In this document: positions 1 to 8,293 of the stretch, piece by piece
Layout of the letters: each line of letters opens with the position of its first letter
Numbering within the stretch: position 1 is the stretch's first letter
Source of the DNA: Sporosarcina koreensis
Lineage (GTDB): Bacteria > Bacillota > Bacilli > Bacillales_A > Planococcaceae
Reading direction: 5' to 3'
Length of the DNA stretch: 64,000 nucleotides
NCBI RefSeq assembly: GCF_000826145.2
Contig: NZ_LN651337.1
Location: 1,057,774 to 1,121,773 of the forward strand
Translations under genes and position numbers: made by a program
Notes under the pieces: model-generated
Seen by the model: the letters and a program-made list of their open reading frames with translations, nothing else
Database searches by the model: none
Told to the model about the DNA's origin: nothing

Positions 1-629
1 ATCTTGTAGGCATGGAGGACACCGGGGCTGATCGTGCGGAATCCGTCCAGGAAGCGGACGAGTGCTTCCTGCTTGCCATCGGTGTAGACGGACGTAATCC
101 AGCCGGCTTCCTCAAGCGTCCGGGCCTCATGGAGTTTCGCGCCCATCAGGAGCTGCAGTGCCGGCGCATGCAGGCTCTCTTTCTCATACAGGAGGGACGC
201 ACCGCCCCATCCTGTCGTGATAGCGAGGGTCCCTTGGATGAACCCTGCCCGGGCATCTGCACGCATCAGCCTGAAATCGCAGGCGGCGGCAAGTTCACAG
301 CCGCCCCCGACCGCCGTGCCGTCCATGAGGGCGATGACCGGGACAGGTACAGCTGCCAGCCGGTACAGCAGCCGGGTCATCCGCAGGAGCATCGGACGCG
401 CCTCGTCAGCGGTCCGAAGCGTGTGGAACTCCGACAGGTCCCCGCCTGAACAGAACGCTTTCCTGCCGGTGGATGTGACGACTCCCCATTCGACGGACCC
501 ATCCGTCTCCAGCTGCCGGATGAACTTCTCCAGCCCGTCCATCACGTCATGGCTGACCGCATTGCGCACACCCGGCCGCTCAATCGAAAACGTCAGCAGT
601 TGTCCGTCCCTGGAAATTGAATAAGACAT
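1..629 (-). CDS. enoyl-CoA hydratase/isomerase family protein (3' end cut by window)
   Basis: Crotonase-fold protein, about 209 codons visible, C-terminus beyond the window edge. The translation opens MSYSISRDGQLLTFSIERPG, followed by the crotonase signatures AFCSGGDLSEF (first oxyanion-hole loop) and GGGCELAAACDFR (second oxyanion loop and helix). Members hydrate or isomerise acyl-CoA thioesters in fatty-acid or amino-acid catabolism in the cytosol; the exact substrate cannot be told from sequence. The ATG at 629 follows AGGGGGTGCTGAA, a good Shine-Dalgarno. It lies just downstream of the rpmF terminator, so it probably has its own promoter. In B. subtilis the neighbouring ylb region differs at this point. 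Family sure, function open. Confidence 0.85.
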   Translation of the reverse strand, partial: MSYSISRDGQLLTFSIERPGVRNAVSHDVMDGLEKFIRQLETDGSVEWGVVTSTGRKAFCSGGDLSEFHTLRTADEARPMLLRMTRLLYRLAAVPVPVIALMDGTAVGGGCELAAACDFRLMRADARAGFIQGTLAITTGWGGASLLYEKESLHAPALQLLMGAKLHEARTLEEAGWITSVYTDGKQEALVRFLDGFRTISPGVLHAYK

Positions 630-660
630 TTCAGCACCCCCTGTTGGTTTTCCGCATAGA

Positions 661-700
661 AAAAGACTGCCGGGAACCATGGTTTCCCGGCAGTCTTCGA
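661..700 (-). terminator. rho-independent terminator after rpmF
   Basis: Inverted repeat GACTGCCGGGAA / TTCCCGGCAGTC around 666-696, followed on the minus strand by a T run (plus-strand AAAAA at 661-665). It sits 40 bases past the rpmF stop and before the enoyl-CoA hydratase start. Confidence 0.85.
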
Positions 701-740
701 GACAGCGATGAGCTGCCAAAGTATTGCGGCAGAATCTTGA

Positions 741-914
741 TTATTCGCCTGCAACAACTTTCCCTTTGTATTGACCGCATGATTTGCAAACGCGGTGTGC
801 CAACTTCATTTCACCGCAATTTTCACAAGTTGTCATACCTGGAACCTGTAATTTGTAATGTGTACGGCGCATGTTCTTTTTGGTCTTAGATGTTCTTCTC
901 TTTGGTACTGCCAT
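741..914 (-). CDS. rpmF: 50S ribosomal protein L32
   Basis: 57-residue bL32, starting [20 protein letters not shown], a near-invariant bacterial L32 N-terminus. Four cysteines (CENC and CKSC) form a zinc ribbon, so this is the zinc-binding C+ paralogue type. The start at 914 is fixed by AAGGAGGTGCCTCTA directly upstream; a longer in-frame extension lacks any homology. It follows yceD on the same strand with a 22-base gap, the classic yceD-rpmF pair, and ends at a strong terminator. Confidence 0.97.
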   Translation of the reverse strand: MAVPKRRTSKTKKNMRRTHYKLQVPGMTTCENCGEMKLAHRVCKSCGQYKGKVVAGE

Positions 915-936
915 TAGAGGCACCTCCTTATTTCGA

Positions 937-1470
937 CTAGTCGTTATCGGATTCAAAAAATCTTGCTAAGTCCGCAAGTCTCGGATCCGTCTTGGTCTCC
1001 TGCTCTTCCTCCAGCTGCTTATTGTACTCTTCATCGGTCGTATAGGACCAGCCTGTTCCGGATGCTTCCGTCATGGCTTCCGCCCCTTCGCAGTAGACCT
1101 GCATCGGGACTTCCAGAAGGATCAGCTCCTCGAAAAGCGGCATTGGATCGATCGTATCCCCCGTCACCGGGAAGATTTCATCATCCTGTGCCAGAACGTA
1201 TTCGTCCCAGCTGAACTGCTCGTCCGTCTCGATGGAAAACGGATAATCCACATCATTCCATGTGCGGGCACACGGCAGGATCATCTTACCTTCCAACCGG
1301 AAATGGAACGAAATTTTCTTGGAACCGACTGTACAGTAGCCTGTCAGATGAACAGGTGAGATCTCCCGGATTTCGGGATTCTTCTCCTTGACGGAACTGA
1401 GATCCACCACTTCGTCAAGCGGTATACTTCCCTGCTTGAACTTTCGCAATTGATGAATTGACCATTTCAT
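937..1470 (-). CDS. yceD: YceD/DUF177 family protein (YlbN)
   Basis: 177 residues, starting [11 protein letters not shown] behind TTGAGGTGATAGGC at 1470. It is acidic throughout and ends in a Glu/Asp-rich tail ([19 protein letters not shown]). DUF177 proteins are encoded next to rpmF in most bacteria and have been linked to 23S rRNA accumulation; the link to ribosome assembly is family knowledge, not visible here. A 24-codon in-frame N-terminal extension exists but lacks a ribosome site and is not typical of the family. Operon with rpmF. Confidence 0.9.
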   Translation of the reverse strand: MKWSIHQLRKFKQGSIPLDEVVDLSSVKEKNPEIREISPVHLTGYCTVGSKKISFHFRLEGKMILPCARTWNDVDYPFSIETDEQFSWDEYVLAQDDEIFPVTGDTIDPMPLFEELILLEVPMQVYCEGAEAMTEASGTGWSYTTDEEYNKQLEEEQETKTDPRLADLARFFESDND

Positions 1471-1605
1471 GCCTATCACCTCAAGACAACACTTTTGATT
1501 ATATAGCGGAGTAAAATAGATGTCAAGATATTTTCTTGTCACCAGCTTCCGTTATTCTTTATACTGAATACTATGCGGACCACAGACCAAAGGAGCGTGA
1601 GACTC

Positions 1606-2823
1606 ATGAAAGCAGTCGGAATTGTTGCCGAATACAACCCGTTCCATAACGGACACCGCTATCACGCCGAACAGGCAAGACAGCTGACCGGATCGGACGC
1701 TGTCATCGCTGTGATGAGCGGCAACTTCCTGCAGCGCGGTGAACCTGCACTTGTCGATAAATGGACGAGGACGGCGATGGCGCTCGAGAACGGCATCGAC
1801 CTCGTCATCGAACTGCCGTATGAAACGGCGACGGCGAACGCATCCGGCTTCGCGGACGGCGCCATCCGCCTCCTGGATGCGGCATGCTGTTCAAGCTACT
1901 GCTTCGGAAGCGAACAGGGAGCGATCGGGCCATTCGCCGAAACACTCAGGCGGATCAAATCGAATCGGCCATATTACGAAGAACAGGTGCGGAATGCGGT
2001 GAAGTCGGGCATCAGCTATCCAAAAGCCCTCAATGACGCGTATGAACTGACAATCCGCCAATCACAGGAGGATCCCGTCTGTGCAGACCTGTCCAAACCG
2101 AACAACATCCTCGGGTTCCACTATATGGAGGCGGCGGATGAAATCGGATCCCGCATGGGAGCCGTCACGATTCCCCGCTTAGGCGCCGGGTATTACGATG
2201 ATATCTCTGCCGATACGCATATCGCAAGCGCGACAGGCATCCGGAAAGAACTGTTCAGCGAGGGAGGCCGGCTGGAAGGCATCCGGGCATACGTCCCGGC
2301 AGCGACCTATGAGCTCCTCAGCGACTGGCTTGCACAGCGTTCCCGGTTCGGCAGCTGGGACTCGTTCTATCCGCTGCTCCGCTTCCAGATCCTGCGTGAC
2401 GGGCCGGAACGGCTTGGCGGAATAGCTGATATTACTGAAGGCATCGAGCACCTGCTGTACAAAGCGGCGAAACAATCGGAGGACTTTGCTTCGTTCATGG
2501 CACAGGTGAAATCGAAACGGTATACATGGACACGCCTGCAGCGCATGCTCGTCCATATCCTCACAGGGTTCACCTATGAGCAGCGCATCGCGGCGGGAAA
2601 TCCGGATCATCTGCGGGTGCTCGGCATGACAGCGGCAGGCCGGCGCTATCTGAAAGAACAGAAAGGCCGGCTCGCACTCCCGGCTGTCAGCCGTCTCGCC
2701 GCCCACGACAGCGTATCAGCCGATATCTCTGCACATGTCTCGGACTGTTATGCATTCGGTATCGATCCGGTCCATCCGCTGACTGGCCTCGACTTCAGGA
2801 CCCCTCCGCTTCTTTCGGACTGA
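1606..2823 (+). CDS. tmcAL: tRNA(Met) cytidine acetate ligase (YlbM)
   Basis: 405 residues. TmcAL activates acetate with ATP and makes N4-acetylcytidine at the wobble C34 of elongator tRNA-Met. The N-terminus MKAVGIVAEYNPFHNGHRYH carries the nucleotidyltransferase HxGH-type motif (NGH at residues 16-18), and AVMSGNFLQRGEPA is a family block. The start at 1606 follows AAAGGAGCGTGAGACTC. It is divergent from yceD and converges on ylbL with a single base between stops, the same gene adjacency as in B. subtilis. No obvious terminator fits in the gap. Confidence 0.93.
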   Translation: MKAVGIVAEYNPFHNGHRYHAEQARQLTGSDAVIAVMSGNFLQRGEPALVDKWTRTAMALENGIDLVIELPYETATANASGFADGAIRLLDAACCSSYCFGSEQGAIGPFAETLRRIKSNRPYYEEQVRNAVKSGISYPKALNDAYELTIRQSQEDPVCADLSKPNNILGFHYMEAADEIGSRMGAVTIPRLGAGYYDDISADTHIASATGIRKELFSEGGRLEGIRAYVPAATYELLSDWLAQRSRFGSWDSFYPLLRFQILRDGPERLGGIADITEGIEHLLYKAAKQSEDFASFMAQVKSKRYTWTRLQRMLVHILTGFTYEQRIAAGNPDHLRVLGMTAAGRRYLKEQKGRLALPAVSRLAAHDSVSADISAHVSDCYAFGIDPVHPLTGLDFRTPPLLSD

Positions 2824-2824
2824 A

Positions 2825-3874
2825 TCATTTCTTCGGTTCCAGACCATCCAGATACTTCAGGGCATCATCGACGGTCTTCACCGGCACGATCTTCATGGTC
2901 GTGCCGATTTTTTCTGCCGTTTCCGCGGCTTCCTCATAGTTGCTCCTGATGCCCGGGTTCGCTGCTTTCACTTCTTCAGGAAGCTCATCATCCGGTGCAA
3001 AGAAAATCTCCATTCCGTCCCGATCAGCTGCCATCACCTTGAAGTCGATACCGCCGATGCGGCCGACTGTGCCGCCCGGCAGCATTTCACCGGTACCGGC
3101 GATCGTATAGCCTTTCGTAATATCCCGGCTGTCGAGCTGGTTGATGATTTCAAGAGTGAACATGAGGCCGGCGGAAGGCCCGCCGATATCGGACGTGTTG
3201 AATGTCACTTTCGGGATTGTTTTCAATGACCTGTCTTCCTGGTACTGGATTCCGAGGCCCACTTTCCCTTTCGCTCCAGGGATCTCCTTCAAGGTGATCT
3301 CCTCTTTGAAGGGTTTCCCTTCACGGGCGCCTTCAACCTCTATCGTATCCCCTTTTCTCTGGTCCGTCACGTACGCTGCAAACTGGTCCGGTTCCGTCAG
3401 ACGCTTCCCGTCGACGCCGGTGATCCGGTCTCCGGCTTCCAGCTTCCCATCCGAGGCACTGCCGTCGACGACCAGCTGGACATAGATCCCGGCAAAATCG
3501 ATTTCCACAGGCTTCCCGGCTTTTTCGAAAGCGACGGTGATGGCATTGAATTGGGAGTCCGACATGAGCCGGAGCTGGCGGATATTATACTCCCGGTCGT
3601 CTTCACCATGCCGGCGCACTTTATCCGCCGGCAGAAGTTTCATCTTATCCGAGAGGTGCGCCCACAGATAAGTGGCAGGTGTGGCCTTGCCGACCGAAAT
3701 CGTCATCAGGCTGAATGTCCCGGTGTCTTCTTCGTCTCCGTCCTCCACATGGACGAGCGGGGACAGTTCATAGGCGCCCCCCGGCTGGGATACATAACCG
3801 TCCAGTGGTAAGACCATGAACAGTGTGACCAAAACGGCCAGCAGGGCAGTTATGCCGATTCGCTTGAAAGTAAT
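2825..3874 (-). CDS. ylbL: SepM/YlbL family PDZ-Lon serine protease, probable ATT start
   Basis: About 349 residues: one N-terminal membrane helix, extracellular part opening YVSQPGGAYEL, a PDZ domain (roughly residues 120-200, KLEAGDRITGVDGK), then a Lon-type Ser-Lys protease domain with GGPSAGLMF (catalytic Ser) and RIGGIDFKV (catalytic Lys). Relatives cleave exported proteins or pheromones. The first ATG/GTG/TTG codons all lie inside the membrane helix. The only start that keeps the helix and has a ribosome site is ATT at 3874, eight bases after GGAGGTG (3883-3889). Start call is inference; function call is solid. Confidence 0.85.
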   Translation of the reverse strand: MTFKRIGITALLAVLVTLFMVLPLDGYVSQPGGAYELSPLVHVEDGDEEDTGTFSLMTISVGKATPATYLWAHLSDKMKLLPADKVRRHGEDDREYNIRQLRLMSDSQFNAITVAFEKAGKPVEIDFAGIYVQLVVDGSASDGKLEAGDRITGVDGKRLTEPDQFAAYVTDQRKGDTIEVEGAREGKPFKEEITLKEIPGAKGKVGLGIQYQEDRSLKTIPKVTFNTSDIGGPSAGLMFTLEIINQLDSRDITKGYTIAGTGEMLPGGTVGRIGGIDFKVMAADRDGMEIFFAPDDELPEEVKAANPGIRSNYEEAAETAEKIGTTMKIVPVKTVDDALKYLDGLEPKK

Positions 3875-3999
3875 TTTACCTGCACCTCCGTTAATAGCCT
3901 GTACTTTGTTTACATATGGTTAAGTGTACCATCGGGAAAATAAGCAGCACAACGATTACACTCTTGGCTGACCAGAGTGCTATGAAAGGAGCCGCACAT

Positions 4000-4041
4000 G
4001 TGAAAGTTATCCTGACCGGCTGTGCCATGACGGCATGGTGA
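4000..4041 (+). CDS. possible 13-residue leader ORF upstream of ylbJ-like gene
   Basis: GTG at 4000 lies eight bases after AAAGGAG (3985-3991) and opens MKVILTGCAMTAW, ending at TGA 4039-4041. The stop overlaps the ATG (4035) of the next gene, which has no ribosome site of its own. This arrangement would allow translational coupling. No homology is recognised; it may equally be a decayed 5' end. Confidence 0.35.
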   Translation: MKVILTGCAMTAW

Positions 4042-4925
4042 ACGTACTGATGATCTGGGCGCTGATCGCTTTGTTCATCCTCCGTCCGGGGATCGCCCAC
4101 GATGGAGCCGTGACAGGCGCCTCATTATTCACCCAGGCGCTGCTTCCTTATTTGCTTCCCTACATCATTCTTACCCAATGGCTGTTGAAATTACCGGCTA
4201 CCGGCACAAATTCGAAAGGATGGCTGCGTTATCTCAAAGCCTACACGCTCGGATCGTTCGGCGGTTTCCCTGTCGGTGCAGTAACGGTCAGTGAAATGAA
4301 GCGGAATGGCCAGCTGTCCGCCTATGAAAGCAGCCTGCTGCTTGCGGCCTGCCATGCGCCCGGCCCGATGTTCATCGTCGGGTATATCGGGCTTGAGCTG
4401 TTCGGGGATACCTGGTCGGGATGGAAGCTGCTGATTGCTATCCACCTTGCCAATATCATTTTCTTCCTGGGTGTCCTCCTGCTGCTGGCGAACCGTAGAC
4501 CGCCGGCGGACCGGCAGCTGTCTGTTCCGCAGCGCAAACCGAGCACCGCTCCGCTGCTGGACGCCTTCAAGGAGTCTTCGGGAATCATCATCCTGGTCGC
4601 CACGACGGTCGTCTTCTTCTCCTCCCTCGGGAGTGTGCTGACGGATGTCATCCAGGCGGCCGCCCCGGTCGAGATGGGAATCGTGAAGACGGCTGTCCTG
4701 TCCGTATTCGAGATGACGTCGGGGGTCCAGTCGGCCGCTCAGCATTTTTTCGGTTCACCGATGTTCCCGTACCTGATCGCGGCAATCCTGTCCGTCAATG
4801 GACTGAGTATCCATATGCAGGTGTTCGTCATCGCCCGCTCTGCTGAACTGTCGCTGAAGCCCTATGTCATCGGCCGGATCTTCAGCGTCGCGGCTGTCCC
4901 GCTCTTTCTTTATCTCCTTCTTTGA
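4035..4925 (+). CDS. YlbJ-like nucleoside-recognition (Gate) domain membrane protein
   Basis: 296 residues with about eight hydrophobic helices and no signal peptide. The N-terminal pattern (ILRPG...SLFTQALLPYLLPYIILTQWL), the FGGFPVGAVTVSEMKRNGQLS block and the terminal SIHMQVFVIARSAEL block follow the layout of B. subtilis YlbJ, a sporulation membrane protein, but this protein is about 100 residues shorter. Position between ylbL and coaD matches ylbJ. No good Shine-Dalgarno precedes ATG 4035; expression may be coupled to the short ORF above. Whether it acts in sporulation here is unknown. Confidence 0.7.
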   Translation: MVNVLMIWALIALFILRPGIAHDGAVTGASLFTQALLPYLLPYIILTQWLLKLPATGTNSKGWLRYLKAYTLGSFGGFPVGAVTVSEMKRNGQLSAYESSLLLAACHAPGPMFIVGYIGLELFGDTWSGWKLLIAIHLANIIFFLGVLLLLANRRPPADRQLSVPQRKPSTAPLLDAFKESSGIIILVATTVVFFSSLGSVLTDVIQAAAPVEMGIVKTAVLSVFEMTSGVQSAAQHFFGSPMFPYLIAAILSVNGLSIHMQVFVIARSAELSLKPYVIGRIFSVAAVPLFLYLLL

Positions 4926-4960
4926 GATATGCAGAATCAGCGGAAATTTGTCCTGAACCT

Positions 4961-4996
4961 AAAAAACAATGGGAATGGCATCCGCCTTCCCATTGC
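4961..4996 (-). terminator. terminator after coaD
   Basis: CAATGGGAA (4967-4975) pairs with TTCCCATTG (4987-4995); on the minus strand it is followed by TTTTTT. Confidence 0.8.
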
Positions 4997-5000
4997 CTGT

Positions 5001-5489
<489 letters not shown>

Positions 5490-6038
5490 TCATTTCCTGT
5501 AAATAGATAGTGCACTTCCCCCGTACACCGTCGGACCGCTTGTTGTATAACTGCCGAAAGATGCAGGCAGTTCAAGCTGTTTGTCATGCTCGCATATGAT
5601 AGCCGCCCGGTCCGTCAGCAGTCCGGCCTCCGCAAACTGAAGCGCCAGATCATAGTACTCCCGTTTGGCATAAGGCGGATCCAGGAACAGCAGGTCAGCT
5701 TTCACACCTTCCGCATCCAGCCGCTTGGCTGCCGTCCTTGCATCACCGCGGACAATATGCAGCTCCGATGTGAACCTGCATTTCTCGGCATTCGCTTTCA
5801 TGATGGCGCAGGCTTTCGGATTCTTCTCGAACGCCCACGCCTCATCTGCACCGCGCGATAAGGATTCCAATGACAGCGAACCGCTGCCGCCGAAAAGCTC
5901 AACAGCAATCCCTCCGTCAAAAAAAGAACCCAGCTTACTGAACAACGCTTCTTTAACTTTGTCTGAAGTCGGGCGGGTATTCGTCCCGTCTATCGTCTTC
6001 AGGGGAATGCCTCTCCGGCTCCCTGCGATCACTCTCAT
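5490..6038 (-). CDS. rsmD: 16S rRNA (guanine966-N2)-methyltransferase
   Basis: 182 residues from MRVIAGSRRGIPLKT at 6038, chosen because AAAGGAGTGGCACGG precedes it and because family members begin at this point; the 19-codon extension upstream is not conserved. SAM-binding motif VELFGGSGSLSLESLSRGA (about residues 46-64) and catalytic LFLDPPY (NPPY-type motif IV) are present. It methylates G966 of 16S rRNA on the assembled small subunit. First gene of the rsmD-coaD pair, divergent from the next gene. Confidence 0.95.
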   Translation of the reverse strand: MRVIAGSRRGIPLKTIDGTNTRPTSDKVKEALFSKLGSFFDGGIAVELFGGSGSLSLESLSRGADEAWAFEKNPKACAIMKANAEKCRFTSELHIVRGDARTAAKRLDAEGVKADLLFLDPPYAKREYYDLALQFAEAGLLTDRAAIICEHDKQLELPASFGSYTTSGPTVYGGSALSIYRK

Positions 6039-6137
6039 CCGTGCCACTCCTTTGGCTGCTCCTGTCATCCGGGTCTGCAAACGTGCTGCAGCCATGCTAT
6101 GATTAGGAAAGATACTTTTTGAAAGGTGTGCTTTCTT

Positions 6138-6530
6138 ATGAAACAGCAGCGATTCATCGAGCTGGGTGAAGGGTACTCTGATATTTACGAACTATGTGAA
6201 CTGATTACTGCGAATGCGTCGCGTCTCCAGCGGACCTTCCTGTTTACGTCCACAGCTGGCGGCAAGCGCGTACTGTCGCCCGCGGCATCCTTTTCACCGG
6301 CGGGAGACGGCGGATTCTGCCCGATCTACATCTGCCGGGAAGGGATACCGGCTGACAGCGGCCGTATGTCCAGACGGCAGCAGCTGTTCGAAGATGCTGC
6401 CGCAGCCGCGGGCAGCCGTCCTGTACCGGTCGAGCTCAAGCATTCTTCCGAGTTCCCGGAGACAAGACTGTATTATCAGTATGTCACGGGCGTGCTCAGG
6501 CTGAACCATCTGCTTCCGCCGCTCGACTGA
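6138..6530 (+). CDS. uncharacterised conserved protein (DUF7147-like)
   Basis: 130 residues starting MKQQRFIELGEGYSDIYEL at 6138 behind GAAAGGTG; an upstream in-frame ATG lacks a site. I recall close relatives of this protein in Bacillales, sometimes labelled methylthioribose kinase without good reason; nothing here resembles a kinase (no P-loop, no HxD catalytic loop). Blocks such as FCPIYICREGIP and the C-terminal LYYQYVTGVLRLNHLLPPL look like a small soluble fold. It is convergent with ylbG, with only two bases between stops. Function unknown. Confidence 0.75.
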   Translation: MKQQRFIELGEGYSDIYELCELITANASRLQRTFLFTSTAGGKRVLSPAASFSPAGDGGFCPIYICREGIPADSGRMSRRQQLFEDAAAAAGSRPVPVELKHSSEFPETRLYYQYVTGVLRLNHLLPPLD

Positions 6531-6532
6531 TA

Positions 6533-6805
6533 TCAGAGCCCTGTTTTATAGTCGTACTCTTTCGCCTTGTCAGGACGTGCGTTTTCATACTCCGTCCGGA
6601 CGAACGGCCGGTAGGAAGGGACGGCTTTTTTTACGGAAGACAACTTTTCCACTTTCCGTATGACGTCATCGACCTCTTCCTGACGGCAATAGAGCACGAC
6701 GTATTTCATGCGTCTTGATATATAATGGACATGACCGTATTTACGGAACGATTTCGCCTGTTTCAAGTGATGGAGGTAAATGATGACTCCTTGACGATCA
6801 ACCAA
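6533..6805 (-). CDS. ylbG: YlbG family protein (DUF2129)
   Basis: 90 residues from TTG 6805 (MVDRQGVIIYLHHLKQAKSF), five bases after GGGA. DUF2129 proteins are small cytosolic proteins conserved in Bacilli and found between ylbF and rsmD, exactly as here. The body is a compact basic domain with an arginine/tyrosine-rich end (SYRPFVRTEYENARPDKAKEY). Function not established in the family. Confidence 0.9.
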   Translation of the reverse strand: MVDRQGVIIYLHHLKQAKSFRKYGHVHYISRRMKYVVLYCRQEEVDDVIRKVEKLSSVKKAVPSYRPFVRTEYENARPDKAKEYDYKTGL

Positions 6806-6932
6806 TGGGATCCCTCTTTTCTTACCCTTTACAATACCATATTTGTTGAAAAATCAGCAACCGGGCTTTACTGACAGCTCGCCTGTTATGTCATATAATG
6901 GACCCAGCAACAGCTAAAAGGAGGAATGGGAC

Positions 6933-7718
6933 ATGGGAAAGAAGACGAAGGTTGCCCTTTCAGTCGGTGCGGCGGGAGCCGCAGCTTGGGCCGCTTCCAA
7001 AGCACTCATCCGGCCGTCTGCACGCGGGAACAAAGAAGCATTGGATTTTGACGGACCGATTGTAGTGCAGCAGCTTGCCGGTTCGGCGGACTGCGATGTT
7101 CAAGCAGCGGATGCCGCAGCTCTAGGCGTCCATGGACTGGCTGTGGATATCCGGCTCACACCGGAAGAAGAGATCATCATCACTTCACATGACGATACCG
7201 ATCATCAGTCTGCACAGCCCTGCCTTCTGCAAAATATGCTCGCCGCATACCCCCATCTGCTGTTCGTCATCCGTCTGGCCGACTCGCCGGATACATATGA
7301 AGGCAGCCTGATGCCGTCCAAACTATGGAAACTGCTGGAGGAATGTGACGCTCAGGATCAGGTGGCAGTTATCAGTCCGTACGATGACCAAGTGGACCGG
7401 TTCAATTTATATACGCAATACAGGGCAGCATCCGGCGCAGGACGTGATGAACTGAAACAGGCCTATGCAGCCTATTCAAGCCGGTTCGGCCATCTGTATA
7501 AGCCGCGCAGCGATTTCTTCGTGCTGTCAGGCAAGCTGGGGCCTTTTCAGACTGCAAGCGTTGGCTTCATCCAGTTCTTGAGGAGACTGAACATTGCCGT
7601 TTACGTTGAAAACGCACCATCGGATTCTGTCGTCAAGCTGGCAGGCGCAGGTGTGTCAGGGTTCATCACGTCCGAGCCGCGTACTGTGATGGCATCGCTC
7701 GACCCGGATGCCGAATGA
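6933..7718 (+). CDS. GDPD-like domain protein, probably catalytically degenerate
   Basis: 261 residues, start behind AAAAGGAGGAATGGGAC. A short hydrophobic N-terminal stretch (VALSVGAAGAAAWAASKALI) may anchor it. The following part has the glycerophosphodiester phosphodiesterase pattern: GLAVDIRLTPEEEIIITSHDDT matches the usual ELDVxxTxDGxxVxxHD strand-turn-strand. However, the N-terminal catalytic HRG is replaced (VVQQLAGSAD) and the metal-binding ELD reads AVD. The rest is a TIM-barrel-like pattern ending GVSGFITSEPRTV, typical of the GDPD end. Likely a non-enzymatic or altered homologue. Faces ricF across a shared terminator. Confidence 0.65.
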   Translation: MGKKTKVALSVGAAGAAAWAASKALIRPSARGNKEALDFDGPIVVQQLAGSADCDVQAADAAALGVHGLAVDIRLTPEEEIIITSHDDTDHQSAQPCLLQNMLAAYPHLLFVIRLADSPDTYEGSLMPSKLWKLLEECDAQDQVAVISPYDDQVDRFNLYTQYRAASGAGRDELKQAYAAYSSRFGHLYKPRSDFFVLSGKLGPFQTASVGFIQFLRRLNIAVYVENAPSDSVVKLAGAGVSGFITSEPRTVMASLDPDAE

Positions 7719-7720
7719 GA

Positions 7721-7770
7721 AGAAGGCTGTACGGCAGTACCGGGAATCCCGGTTGCCGTACAGCCTTTTC
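7721..7770. terminator. bidirectional terminator between GDPD-like gene and ricF
   Basis: AAGGCTGTACGGCA (7723-7736) pairs perfectly with TGCCGTACAGCCTT (7754-7767), with an inner CCGGGAATCCCGG stem and T/A runs on both sides. Confidence 0.85.
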
Positions 7771-7785
7771 AGTTTGCCGGTATGT

Positions 7786-8229
7786 TCATGCAGAGCAGGA
7801 ACAGCCTCCCCCCGATCCGCAGCCGCCTCCGCAGCTCTCTTCCGTGACAAACGTATTGTCGGAAGGCAGTTTGACGGATTCGGATACGGCGCGGGCAACC
7901 GTGGCGCTGATTTCATCCAGCAGATACTGGACGTCATTTTCCGCCAGCCGCAGTGCCGCGACTTTTTCATTCATATCTAAGGCCCTCTTGTCGAGGCGTA
8001 TCGTTTTCATCACTCTATTGTAATCCGGATGATATCGTCCGAACCGCTGCACTTCCTCATACCGTTCCTTCAGTTCGGAGAATTCCCTGATCTTACGGAC
8101 CAGTTCGGCATCCCCGTAAACTGCACGGTGGGCGGAGCGATAATCAGACAGGACATCGGATGTCAGGATCATGTCTGCCAATTCGTCTGATTGTTCGATG
8201 ATGTCGAGCCATTCGTTGGTCATCATCAT
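7786..8229 (-). CDS. ricF: RicF/YlbF regulator of RNase Y
   Basis: 147 residues, YlbF/YmcA family, mainly helical. In B. subtilis RicF, RicA and RicT form the Y-complex that carries [4Fe-4S] clusters and redirects RNase Y, affecting competence, biofilm and sporulation. The N-terminus (MTNEWLDIIEQSDELADMIL) and the HxDYNRVMKTIRLDKRALDMNEKV region follow RicF. The C-terminal tail has four cysteines in a Gly-rich context (ESCGGGCGSGGGCSCSA), consistent with cluster ligation. Three ATGs in a row follow GGAGGGAATGTATTT. Neighbour of ylbG as in Bacillus. Confidence 0.88.
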   Translation of the reverse strand: MMMTNEWLDIIEQSDELADMILTSDVLSDYRSAHRAVYGDAELVRKIREFSELKERYEEVQRFGRYHPDYNRVMKTIRLDKRALDMNEKVAALRLAENDVQYLLDEISATVARAVSESVKLPSDNTFVTEESCGGGCGSGGGCSCSA

Positions 8230-8293
8230 AAATACATTCCCTCCATTCTCCTACAGTATACCAAATAGAGGGAACAAGTGCATCCGCTGATTC

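Noticed and set aside
2825..3832. TTG at 3832 as the ylbL start
   Set aside because: It cuts into the N-terminal membrane helix and has no ribosome site, whereas ATT 3874 has both in order.
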